Assembly (NCBI RefSeq): GCF_963678635.1
Contig: NC_087070.1
Span: 42,105,831-42,165,830, forward strand
DNA length: 60,000 nt
Reading direction: 5' to 3'
Source of the DNA: Symsagittifera roscoffensis
Taxonomy: Eukaryota; Xenacoelomorpha; Acoela; Convolutidae
Shown here piece after piece: positions 19,890 through 29,400 of the stretch. The stretch's first letter is position 1. Each line of letters starts with the position of its first letter. Below the pieces are notes generated by a model, which searched no databases, was not told where the DNA came from, and saw nothing but the letters and a program-made list of their open reading frames with translations. The translations under genes were made by a program, and so were the position numbers.

Positions 19890-22768
19890 AATCTACGAAT
19901 TGCTTACTGTTAAATTGTCAATCTATATGTCCACTCGATAAGAGATACGAATTAATTAGTCTCTGTAATACTAATTTGATTTCTTTGGTGTTTCTTACAG
20001 AAACTTGGCTTAATCCCGACATTGATGATTCTGAAATTTTTCTTGGCTCTTCTTATATCACTATATGTAGAACAGATCGAGAACGAAGACAGCACGGTGG
20101 TCTACTTATTGCACAATCGGCCAACGACCCTCTCAAAGCTATGAATATTACCATTCCGTCATTTGAATTTGCCGTTTCATGTGTTGTATTAAGCGAACTA
20201 CCCTCCTTCTTTGTTCTCATCTATAACCCTCCCATGTCTTCTATTTATTCTGTTAATATTCAACTCCTCCTAAATTGCATTGAGTCCTACTTGTTGAAGA
20301 TTGAAGAAATTTTACAGCAATACGGATACGGAAATACCTATAAATTTTACCTTCTCGGGGACTTTAATTTTCCTTCTATTGATTGGAATACTTACTCCTC
20401 TTCTTCTACAAATGAACGCTCTTTTCTTGAAATCATTATCGAAAATGGTTTTCTGCAGTTTGTTACTGAAGCGACACATAAGAACAAAAATATCCTAGAT
20501 CTCGTTATTTCTAATGAAATAAACTTACCTGTATCAGTTGGCAATCAAATTTTCTCCGACCACTACCCCATTTTCTTTAATTTTAATTCTGTCCATCCGA
20601 CTTGTGAGCTGCTAAGTTCCTATTCCAAATCTTCTTTTAACATCCAAACTTTCAATACTTATCTTCAATCTATGTACAATTTGGTATCTCTTAATTCTTG
20701 CACAATAGAGTCCTATGCTGATAAGTGGTATAGTCTTCTCAATAGCTCGTTCAAGTCTGCCATTAAATTAAAACGTTCCAAAAGGAAGGTGTTGCCGATA
20801 TTTTATTCTTCGCATACTGTTCATTTAATTAATCAGAAAGAAACAACACTTCGCAAATTAAAAAAAGAAAATTCTTATTTGCAGGCAATTAAATTGAAAG
20901 ATATCACTAGATATCTTTCTGAATCAATTGAATTGGACAAAGAGGTCTTTATTAATCAGTTCAATCTTTCTTCTACGAGCGAATGTTTTAAGCTCCTCAA
21001 AACTCTCGGTTATAATTCTGCCCTTCCATCCATCATGTATCACGGCAATATTTCCTTGACAACTGAACTCGAAAAAGCTACTGGATTCAACAAGTTCTTC
21101 GCATCAGTTTTCAATGACCAAGAAATGTTCACATTGCCAGACTTGTTCTCCAATGTTTCGATTTGTTTAAACGATCTTAACTTATCATTACCTGATATTG
21201 AATCATTTTTGAATTACTGTCCCGACACTAGTAATACTGGTCCGGATAATATTCCCTCTTTCGTGTTATCTCACTGCTCTGATATCATCCCTCGTTTACG
21301 ATTTATATCACCCCTCGTTCTGATATCACCCCTCGTTTACGATTTATATGCCTGGATATTGAAACACAAAAACTGGCCTAGTCAGTGGAAAACTTCTTTT
21401 GTTACCCCTTTATACAAATCTGATGCTCGCAATGACATTACTAACTACAGACCAATTAGTATTTTACCACGAATTTCCCTTATCCTGGAAAGAATTCTTT
21501 TCAACTTTACTTATCCAAAAGTTAGACATCTAATCAAACGTCAGCAACATGGTTTCATGAAGTCGCGCAGTACTATCAGCCAATTGATCATCTATCTCGA
21601 CTCAATTTATTCTTCCTGCGATAAAAATTCTCCTGGACTAGCCATTTACTTTGATGTGAGAAAAGCTTTTGATTCAGTACCGCATCATTTGTTACTTGCT
21701 AAACTTGTTATACTCGGCTTTGATTTTGAATTTCTCCAGTTGTTTGAATCTTATCTGACAAACCGGTATCAGTGTGTGCTAATAAATCAATCAATTTCGT
21801 CTCCTCTGCCAGTTACCTCGGGCGTTCCTCAGGGGAGTGTTCTCGGCCCACTTCTGTTTATTTTATTTATAAATGATATGACCGATGATGTGTTAAATAG
21901 CGAATTTTATCTATTTGCAGACGACCTGAAGATTTATAGCTCATCTGCTCCATCATTAGTTCAAAAAGATATTGATTCTCTTTTTAATTGGTCAACTAAC
22001 AATCACTTACAGTTTCATTCTGCCAAATGTAAAGTTCTGAACTTTGGTGGTTATGATGATTCTATCCAATTCTTGCTCGGATCAGACATCTTACCATTTG
22101 TTGATGAAATTAAAGATCTTGGTATCATAGTCTCCAACAATCTTTCCTGGAAATCCCATCTGAATACTAAGTTGATAAAATGTTCCAGATTGTTTTATTT
22201 TCTGAAACGAAATATTCCTTTCTCGGTATCCTGCAGTCGAAAAAAGTTACTTTACAATACTCTCATTCTGTCAATCTTACTTTACGGTGCTCCTGCATGG
22301 TGCCCTTCTTTGACACTATTACATCAGCTTGAACTGTTCCAGTACAAAGTTCTAAGATGGATCAAGAAATGTTCATCGTATGTTTCAGGGCTACTAAATC
22401 TGAATATGCTTCCAATTAGCTATGTATTGATTAGAGATGAAATTCTTCTACTTTGGAAGCTCCATAACAATGTTATTGATGTTGACTGCAAAAGTGCAAC
22501 CAGCTCGCTTCCTACGCGTTCCGCTACGAGTGGCCTATTCGTCATACCGAACACGAGGAAATTGAAAACTAACGATAACTTCTTTGTACGAGCTCCCCGT
22601 GCTGCCAATGAACTTCTGCGTCTGAAAATTATATCTTTCGACATGCCCCTGGGAATGTTCAAATCAAAACTGAATAAATTTTTACTGCTTAAAACTTCAA
22701 CTTTGTTTGATATAAACAGATCATGCACATTCTTTGTCAAATGTTTTTGTAAAAATTGTCGATCGTAA
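19886..22768 (+). CDS. CR1-like ORF2: AP endonuclease and reverse transcriptase
   Basis: 960 codons if read from directly after the ORF1 stop; the endonuclease N-terminus (NCQSI, then FLTETWL) needs this upstream sequence. The APE endonuclease spans about residues 5-235, with the GDFNFPSIDW and LDLVISN motifs and the catalytic SDHYP. RT motifs in order: TPLYKSDARNDITNYRPIS, QHGFMKSRS, IYFDVRKAFDSVPHH (A), SGVPQGSVLGPLLF (B) and FADD at residues 677-680 (C), all intact. A post-RT region has LHQLELFQYKVLRW and the C-terminus has SCTFFVKC. The protein nicks target DNA and primes reverse transcription there. A local duplication near 21278-21360 lengthens the RT by some residues without breaking the frame, which might impair it. 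Confidence 0.9.
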   Translation, partial: LESTNCLLLNCQSICPLDKRYELISLCNTNLISLVFLTETWLNPDIDDSEIFLGSSYITICRTDRERRQHGGLLIAQSANDPLKAMNITIPSFEFAVSCVVLSELPSFFVLIYNPPMSSIYSVNIQLLLNCIESYLLKIEEILQQYGYGNTYKFYLLGDFNFPSIDWNTYSSSSTNERSFLEIIIENGFLQFVTEATHKNKNILDLVISNEINLPVSVGNQIFSDHYPIFFNFNSVHPTCELLSSYSKSSFNIQTFNTYLQSMYNLVSLNSCTIESYADKWYSLLNSSFKSAIKLKRSKRKVLPIFYSSHTVHLINQKETTLRKLKKENSYLQAIKLKDITRYLSESIELDKEVFINQFNLSSTSECFKLLKTLGYNSALPSIMYHGNISLTTELEKATGFNKFFASVFNDQEMFTLPDLFSNVSICLNDLNLSLPDIESFLNYCPDTSNTGPDNIPSFVLSHCSDIIPRLRFISPLVLISPLVYDLYAWILKHKNWPSQWKTSFVTPLYKSDARNDITNYRPISILPRISLILERILFNFTYPKVRHLIKRQQHGFMKSRSTISQLIIYLDSIYSSCDKNSPGLAIYFDVRKAFDSVPHHLLLAKLVILGFDFEFLQLFESYLTNRYQCVLINQSISSPLPVTSGVPQGSVLGPLLFILFINDMTDDVLNSEFYLFADDLKIYSSSAPSLVQKDIDSLFNWSTNNHLQFHSAKCKVLNFGGYDDSIQFLLGSDILPFVDEIKDLGIIVSNNLSWKSHLNTKLIKCSRLFYFLKRNIPFSVSCSRKKLLYNTLILSILLYGAPAWCPSLTLLHQLELFQYKVLRWIKKCSSYVSGLLNLNMLPISYVLIRDEILLLWKLHNNVIDVDCKSATSSLPTRSATSGLFVIPNTRKLKTNDNFFVRAPRAANELLRLKIISFDMPLGMFKSKLNKFLLLKTSTLFDINRSCTFFVKCFCKNCRS

Positions 22769-22809
22769 GTTCATTCAATATTTATATAAACCCTGTATCC
22801 ACCAATGGA

Positions 22810-22849
22810 ATTAAAGTCTTTTACTACTACTACTACTACTACTACTATT
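22810..22849 (+). repeat. 3' end of the CR1-like element: ATTAAA and (ACT)n tail
   Basis: ATTAAA at 22810-22815, then eight or nine TAC/ACT triplets from about 22822 to 22847, then the target duplication. Non-LTR elements of several clades end in short microsatellites that guide target-primed reverse transcription. Confidence 0.8.
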
Positions 22850-22850
22850 A

Positions 22851-22858
22851 TCTCTCTT
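22851..22858. repeat. Target-site duplication, right copy (TCTCTCTT)
   Basis: Partner of 18949-18956. Confidence 0.8.
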
Positions 22859-23069
22859 CCTATTCCGGGATAGGACAGCTCTACTCTTGAGTATTTTCCC
22901 GCAATTGTAAATTCGGATGTTCTGATTTTTCACTTTGTGCTTTCAGTTGGTGCGAGAAAACTGAGCATGACAGGCTCCATTCGAAGTTTTGAAAATTAAA
23001 ACTTCACTCCAAAGTCACGTATTTTCGTGTCTCTCAAGGTCAAACTTCCAGACATGACCGACTGGCACA

Positions 23070-23113
23070 AGGCACAAACATCAAACATCACATCCATTCA
23101 ATAAGTTCACTTA
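23070..23113. other. 44-bp remnant of array unit between two opposing LTRs
   Basis: The sequence starting 'ggcacaaacatcaaacatca' also occurs in array units 1 (about 12154-12188) and 2 (about 15247). It is therefore original flanking DNA left between the solo LTR and the E1 5' LTR. The last bases before E1 ('ttcactta') differ from the array ('cttacta'). Confidence 0.85.
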
Positions 23114-23510
23114 TGTGCCAGTCGGTCATATTTGGAAGTTTGACCTTGAGAAGAGCAGAAAATACTTGATTTTGAAGTGAAATTTAATTTTTCACTATTT
23201 CGAAAGGAACATGTCATGCACGATTTTCTCGCGATAACTGAAAATCAGAAAAAGAAATCAGAGCAATTTTAGAACAATTGCGGGGAAGTTGTCAATTAAA
23301 AACGAGTGGGAAATTGCTATTCGCAATTTCCATCATAGTGAACGAGAGTAGAGCTGTCCTACTTGAAATAGAAGACAGAGTATCCCCGAGAGAGCGATTA
23401 CTAAAGTTGGACCAGAGTGAACCTTCAGCGGAAAGGCGGACAACTGGAGTGTCCCAACGGTCCAAGAGAACTCAAATTCTAGAGCATGAACTTATCCTTG
23501 CTGTCCAAAC

Positions 23511-23517
23511 TATAAAA
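23511..23517 (+). promoter_or_regulatory. Candidate TATA box in E1 LTR
   Basis: TATAAAA lies about 400 bp into the LTR and 190 bp before the polyadenylation signal, a reasonable U3/R layout. No transcription start can be fixed from sequence. Confidence 0.4.
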
Positions 23518-23664
23518 CATTAAACTTCTCTTAGTTATTTATTTCTTGAGTTAGTTACTGACTGGATTATTTTCCCAACTCTTGAGAGCGCTGATATGTG
23601 AGTACGAATTTAAATTCTAGAGTGTGTTTTATGATTGTTATGTTGAGGTAAGGCGAGTTTTAGG

Positions 23665-23706
23665 TTGATCCATCTGAAATGGATCAAAGTCACACTGTCT
23701 AATAAA
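23665..23706 (+). promoter_or_regulatory. Conserved LTR hairpin and AATAAA polyadenylation signal
   Basis: TTGATCCAT, a 5-nt loop, then ATGGATCAA forms a perfect 9-bp stem, 13 nt before AATAAA. The solo LTR has the same stem with another loop and also AATAAA. The E2 LTR has a 7-bp stem (AATCCAT/ATGGATT, 45809-45827) at the same distance, about 552 nt, from the LTR start. Confidence 0.55.
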
Positions 23707-24486
23707 AAGTAACCTAACGGATTGTTCCAACCCGGTTTTTAACGGCGTTCATGTATTTTGGGTATCTAGAGACCTAAGTATGGGGACGTTTCTAATTCTA
23801 GAGTGGGGGGATATTTTAGTAGTAGCCTTTAAGCTGTAACGGGTCGTAGTCTCATGTCACAAGCGAACCGAACTGGCTCCGACCGTTCTTGAGGTGGGAA
23901 AACACAAGAGATAGTGTCCCTGACCCTTGAGCCAGTGGTTATAGGGCCTATTTTTCTTAAGCCTCATGTGTGACTGCAGTAGACGAATGTTACATAGTGT
24001 TTTTATGGCGCTCCTGGGTGTTTACGACATCAAGACTACGGAGTCGAACCCACTTGAGACAGCTTCGGGCTGAATGCCCATTCTAGAGTACCGGCGGTAC
24101 GGTTCGACAGGAACGTGCAAACCTTCCGGTTGTACCGTGATAGCTTTTTAAGAAAACTCGAGAAAATTTCCTGGTGCGCTCTCCGAACGAGGCTTAGCTA
24201 ACCGAGTATAGGGGGGCAACTAGGGGGACAAAAACACGAGCAAAAAGACAAAAAGCAAAACAAAAACCAAAAAAGAATAGAAAAAGGAACAAAAACCATA
24301 AAACGAAAAAAGACAGTGACTTTGACACCAGATTAGTTGGATCAAACCTTTATATTAATTAAATAGTATACCCATACTGTTTTACAAGTTCGATCGTTTC
24401 GATCAACCTAGCAATTTAAACCAGTAAACTGAATAAAGTGCCCAAAGTGGGGCGTTGTCAAGGGTTTTCAGATAGCTTGGAACTTA

Positions 24487-24760
24487 GCTGGACCAATAGG
24501 AGACTTGACTGGAAGAGGTGACCAGCCGAGTGGGAAAGTGGTTCAGGGACACTTGAGCTGAACCAATAGGAGACTTGACTGGAAGAGGTGACCAGCCGAG
24601 TGGGAAAGTGGTTCAGGGACACTGAGCTGAACCAATAGGAGACTTGACTGGAAGAGGTGACCAGCCGAGTGGGAGAGTGGTTCAGGGACACTTGGCTGAA
24701 CCAATAGGAGACTGGACTGGAACAGGTGACCAGTCGAGTGGGAAAGCAGCCAAGAAGGAT
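24487..24760 (+). repeat. 69-bp tandem repeat, four copies, E1 leader
   Basis: The marker 'accaataggagac' occurs at 24493, 24562, 24631 and 24700, an exact 69-bp period. Units also share 'gaggtgaccag' and 'gtgggaaag'. The last unit is the most diverged. Because the period is divisible by three, the repeat makes artefactual repetitive ORFs on both strands. Confidence 0.95.
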
Positions 24761-25606
24761 TTGGCAATTCTCGAGTTCTCAAGTTGGGCAGAACGGGTAT
24801 CGTTAGAATCCACATTACATTATAGGAGATAAGTGTAAAATTGGATAAGCGAAATCCCCCAGTTTTGAGGAACGTTTTTACTTGAGCAGGCCTGGAAACA
24901 GGTCTACGGTTTTCTCTTGAGAGGTTTAGCACCCGGCGCTTAAAGTAATTTTTAGGCTTAAGAAGGGGGGCTAGAAAGGGGGGAGGTTAGAAGGGGGGCT
25001 GGTTAAGTTAGAGGTTGGCGGTTGTAAATTGTAAAAAGGGGGAAATTAGAGTAACTAATTAGTCGACATCGTTGACTTAGTTACATTAGAAATTAACACG
25101 CGTTGGTAATATTAGGTGGAGATCCAGAATTCAACTCGAGTTAAGACTGGTACGCTGGTTGGTTTGGTAGGGGGGACCGGATATAGACAGCTTTTGTGAT
25201 ACCCCATAAGATCACTAGTGGGGGGAGGAAAGCGCGTGGCAATTAGGTACCAGACATTTTTTTTTGGACGAAAGGTAGACATTGGTCACCTTTGAATTTC
25301 AGGTGGGCTCATTTTTCTGTTTTTATTATTTTTCTTACTTAGATTTTTGTTGCATTTTAGTGAGGATTTGTGTTTGGTTTTATACGAACAGGTGATCACA
25401 AGATACCTGCGCACCTACATTGAAATAGAAACAACCAAAAAGAAGAGGGGGTCAGCATTTGGCTTTTAAGAGAGGGTTTTTGGGAAAATTTTACTAGAGC
25501 TCGAGTGGTGGTACAAGGTACGGTGGTTCAAGAAGACCCTACAACGAGGAAGACACTCCGTGACGAGTATTGGGACAAGACCGAAGAAGTCTTAAAACAG
25601 AGCGGT

Positions 25607-26200
25607 CTTGGGACAGTGGTCTTGGGACAGTGGTCTTGGGACAGGGTCTTGGGACAGTGGTCTTGGGACAGTGGTCTTGGGACAGGGTCTTGGGACAGGG
25701 TCTTGGGACAGTGGTCTTGGGACAGGGTCTTGGGACAGTGGTCTTGGGACAGTGGTCTTGGGACAGGGTCTTGGGACAGGGTCTTGGGACAGGGTCTTGG
25801 GACAGTGGTCTTGGGACAGTGGTCTTGGGACAGGGTCTTGGGACAGTGGTCCTGGGACAGTCTTGGGACAGTGGTCTTGGGACACTAGTCTTGGGACACT
25901 AGTCTTGGGACACCAGCCTTGGGACACTGGTCTTGGGACACTACCCTTGGGACACTAGTCTTGGGATACCAGCCTTGGGACAGTAGTCTTGGGACACTAG
26001 CCTTGGGACACTAGTCTTGGGACAGTAGTCTTGGGACACTGGTCTTGGGACACTACCCTTGGGACAGTAGTCTTGGGACACTAGCCTTGGGACACTAGCC
26101 TTGGGACAGTAGTCTTGGGACACTAGCCTTGGGACACTGGTCTTGGGACAGTAGTCTTGGGACACTAGTCTTGGAACAGTGGTCTTGGTACAAGGGTCTT
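25607..26200 (+). repeat. 13/14-bp minisatellite in the E1 leader
   Basis: About 40 copies of a TTGGGACA-based monomer. In 25607-25885 the variable part is mainly GTGGTC (14-bp unit) or GGGTC (13-bp unit). From about 25886 it is CTAGTC, GTAGTC, CTAGCC or CTGGTC. The two blocks look like successive homogenisation events. Long ORFs on both strands here are produced by the repeat. Confidence 0.95.
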
Positions 26201-26488
26201 AGGACACTAGCGGAGAGTACTGTGATAGTGACGAATAGTCTTGGGACGGTATAGAAATTGAAGTCAAATTACAACAAGTGCGTTTTAAGACAGAATAAGA
26301 CAAATCGAAATAGGTAGGGTTAAGACCAAATTAAGGAAAATTTTTCGGAGGTTTTAGAAAGAGAATTGGATAAGGTTTTTAACACGTTGTACAGAGTTTG
26401 TTACCACAAAAAATATTTTTTTTTTACCCTTAGAATAGAATCGTGTATATAATAAAATTGTAAATAGAAGCAGTTGTAAATAGAAATA

Positions 26489-29400
26489 ATGAGGCGGAGT
26501 AGGGTACCGGTGCTCGAAAAAAGGTCAAGTGGATCAAACACGAAGTATAATTCATCGCTGCGCGGAACGACATCAACGGGCCCAAAGATAACGAAGACGA
26601 ATTTTTCAGTTAACATGGTCAGCACAAGGAGTACAGCGGAGAACAGGGCGAAAGAGGGCACGGAAGGGGAGCGAGTAGAACCCACCATCGAGATTGATCT
26701 AGAGACACCAGATCAAAGTGTGGATGAAACAAGGAAGATGGCGACAGAGTCAACTCCAATGCCCAATGCAGAGGAACCGAACCAGAAACCCATAGAGTTC
26801 TCACCGATAGATGACGCGGAAGATGCAATAGGCAACACCGAAGAAACGGTGAAAGAAGACTCTCAAGTAAAGAGGACATCTTTTACGGAAAAATTGGGAA
26901 TAATGTTCGGAATAAAAACGAAAGAAAACGTGACTGAAGAACCGAAAGCAGAAAGAGCACGAACATTTGGTACAGTGAGCACGAAAACGACAGAAACCGG
27001 CCAGAATGAGGAACAAGCTAAAGCAGAGGCTAAGGCCGAAGAGAAACTCACGGCTGACCATGAAGAGACTACCATTGAGCTGGGCGACTTGTTGGCGAAA
27101 TTAAATCAGATCGACAAAAGACTTAAGAACAGTGAAGAAGACAGAGAGGTGATAAAAAAGGAGATAAGATACAACAAGCACGAGTATCTAGACAGTTATT
27201 TTAACCTGGCTAAGGCAACAGAGGAGAGACTCAAGGAGATGTCAGACAAGGTAGAAGCCACCAATGAAGAACGAGAAAAGAACATCAAAACAGACATGCA
27301 ACAGTTGAAGAACCGATATGATGATGTCAACAGCCAATTAGGGAGCCTGGAAAGGAGAATGGACACAATGAGCAAGAGTCAAGCCGAGAGTTCGTGTGCA
27401 ATACAGGCGAAGTTGGATGCAATCTTGAGAGGTTCTACTCCACAAGAAAGACCGGCAGCGGATCGTACGCAAAGCACCAGAGTTGACTTTGTAGAACCAC
27501 AAAGGAACAAACGGCAATCGACACCGTTGCCCTTAACCAGGGATGCGATAAGCATAGCACCAACAACTGCGAAAACAATAATGAAGAATGGAACGTCGAA
27601 TACAACGGCTGCTCCGGGAGATTCAACAGCTAACAGCAACACAGGACCAGATGCTATGACATGGGCCAGCACTTGGGAGATGATGAACAGGACTCTAGAG
27701 GCCTTCGCCACGAGGAACACTGACTCGAGCGACAGGAGAGAGGGAAAATCAAGAAAGACATTCAAGAAGCCAAAAGAATTCAAGGACGACTCCGATGGAT
27801 GCATTGACACTTGGGTGGAAGTGATGAGATTACATCTAGAGCAAGACAACTTGAGTGACGAAAGGCAAGCATGTACAGCCATACTGAGCAACTTGGAAGG
27901 AACGGCATTAAAATGCGTGGTCGCAAAGAAGGAGGAAGAACGCGACACCGCGGACAAGATCTTCGAGATATTGCTGAATCGATTCGGGTCAGGCATGAAG
28001 GGTCACCAAGCGATGATGCGATTTGAAAAGAGAAGGCAGAGGGACGACGAGTCAATAGATCGGTTCCTAGATGACCTCGAGAGCTTGAGAAGGAGGAGTG
28101 ACCCAGAGGAGTCGACAAATAGACGGAACTTTAGCATTGCCTCGAAGTTCATCGATGGGGTGAAAAGTGATGACTTAAGGACAATGTTAGCAACATACTA
28201 CACATTGTCGAAGGACAGCGCACCCACCCCAGAAGAAATGAGACAGAAATCAAGAGAATACATGCTGATGAAACCTAAGAAGTACTCATATTCCGAAAAC
28301 AGGAACACGCAAGGGGGAAGCCAACCCCAGAGGTCATCATGGTACAAACCTAGAGATGATATGGACAAGCGTAGATCATGCGCGAACTGCGGGTCAGCGG
28401 ATCATCATGTGGCTGACTGCACAACGTACAAACAAGGCATGAAGAGCCTAGGTTATGCACCGGATGAGGAGGATATGAGCCAGATGGAGGAACACGAGTA
28501 CTATAATGGCTTGATCATCAAGATAGGCGCCAGATGCTTCTTCTGTAATCAGGAGGGGCACTTGAGAATGGATTGTCCCTTGTTCTGGGAAGCGGTCAAG
28601 GACCAGAATCACCCCAAACATAAGTTGGCATTAGCGGCGGTGCAGAATCAGCGGAACAGGCAAAACGAGTTTGAATCTAGGAACTTGGGGGCACCAAACA
28701 CCGAATTGCCGACGAAGACAGTGAAAGCTGTTACACATGTTAGCGGTGCGTTAGAGTCCGCGGCCGGAAGCTCTCTAGAGATAAATTATGAGAAAGCGGC
28801 GACGGAAGCAATTGCCAAAGTGAAACAAGATCTGGCTGCGAAAGAAATAGAGCAACGACTAAAGTTGGAGATCGAAAGACAGAATTTTAACGAAGCATTA
28901 ACCGGATCGAACTCAATACCAGAGGCTAGAACGGGCTCAATGAAGACCGGGAATTGTAACACCGTGAAAATGGTGACAGGTAAACCTTTTGGGATATCGA
29001 AAATCGGAGCAAGAATAATGTCGATAATCACAGTGGGCGGACACGAGGTAACCAGAAACTTGAGCGAGCCGAGCGACCAGACGATAATGCACATTGACGT
29101 GTATGCAGACTACTTGAGTAGAATAAGTCCACAAACGACTTCTAGAGCGCTCAGGGCACTACTCACGAGAGGGGGCAGCAAATCGGTACGTGTTGATAAT
29201 AGGTACACTGAAGCTTATGGTCCACACGAGGTCATGCTGAATATAGATGGAATCAACATCTACACAAAGACGATGATAACATGCGACGAAGACCTAATTG
29301 GACAAATCTATGTAGGGAAAGAAGAATTGAAAGTAAGATCGATTGGACACTGCGCTATGCTCGAAGAAGATGCAATGCACATCGGGACGGAAGCAGACGT

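Larger units (their letters stand above)
18957..22850 (+). mobile_element. CR1/L2-like non-LTR retrotransposon, apparently complete
   Basis: A 3,894-bp insertion with an 8-bp target duplication on both sides (TCTCTCTT), a 41-nt 5' UTR, ORF1 with a PHD finger, ORF2 with an AP endonuclease and RT, a short 3' UTR with ATTAAA (22810-22815), and an (ACT)n microsatellite tail in place of poly(A). No RNase H domain is present. These traits suit the CR1/L2/Jockey assemblage; clade placement needs a tree. It sits inside the solo LTR. All RT catalytic motifs are intact and both ORFs are open. Confidence 0.88.
18342..23069 (-). repeat. Solo LTR (E1-related), split by the CR1-like insertion
   Basis: The pieces 18342-18956 and 22859-23069 together form one LTR of about 826 bp in minus orientation. 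It starts TGTGCCAG (reverse of CTGGCACA at 23062-23069) and ends TGTTACA (reverse of TGTAACA at 18342). It aligns along its whole length with the plus-strand E1 LTR at 23114-23994 but is clearly diverged. No internal element sequence lies beside it, so it is a solo LTR. The flanks 'acaaacagg' and 'aggcacaaac' match the uninterrupted array sequence in units 1 and 2, giving a short AGG overlap as target duplication (a 4-bp duplication with one change is also possible). Confidence 0.85.
23114..23994 (+). repeat. E1 5' LTR (881 bp)
   Basis: Begins TGTGCCAG and ends TGTTACA, giving the TG...CA termini of LTRs. The first 365 bp equal 45129-45493 except for one base. The E2 LTR has the same first bases (TGTGCCA) and the same last ten (GAATGTTACA). 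A TATAAAA lies at 23511-23517, a 9-bp-stem hairpin at 23665-23687 and AATAAA at 23701-23706. Confidence 0.9.
23995..26488 (+). other. E1 5' leader (2.5 kb, non-coding, repeat-rich)
   Basis: Lies between the LTR and the Gag-Pol ATG. A possible primer-binding site starts at TGG 24006, 11 nt after the LTR, reading TGGCGCTCCTGGGTG; I could not match it to a particular tRNA. The leader then holds a 69-bp tandem repeat (24487-24760), G-rich tracts near 24965-25020 and a 13/14-bp minisatellite (25607-26200). No convincing ORF was found. The length allows for packaging, translation-initiation or splice-donor functions, none of which can be proven here. Confidence 0.6.

Noticed and set aside
22420-22740. 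106-codon minus-strand ORF within the CR1-like element
   Set aside because: Antisense shadow of the ORF2 C-terminal region.
18342-23994. Terminal inverted repeats of a large DNA transposon enclosing the CR1-like element
   Set aside because: The inverted arms are two LTRs in opposite orientation: each has TG...CA ends, one is the E1 5' LTR with a direct-repeat partner at 45129, and the other is a solo LTR flanked by array sequence. No transposase lies between them.
24020-24135. tRNA-like sequence after the E1 LTR
   Set aside because: Contains a GTCGAACCC-like stretch but no complete cloverleaf with acceptor and anticodon stems could be built.
25505-25958. Long ORFs on both strands encoding repeats such as VLGQWSWD
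   Set aside because: They are by-products of the 13/14-bp minisatellite, open in several frames and both strands at once, with no non-repetitive domain.
24487-26200. CRISPR array
   Set aside because: The repeats are contiguous without unique spacers, lie in a eukaryotic retrotransposon leader and have no cas genes nearby.
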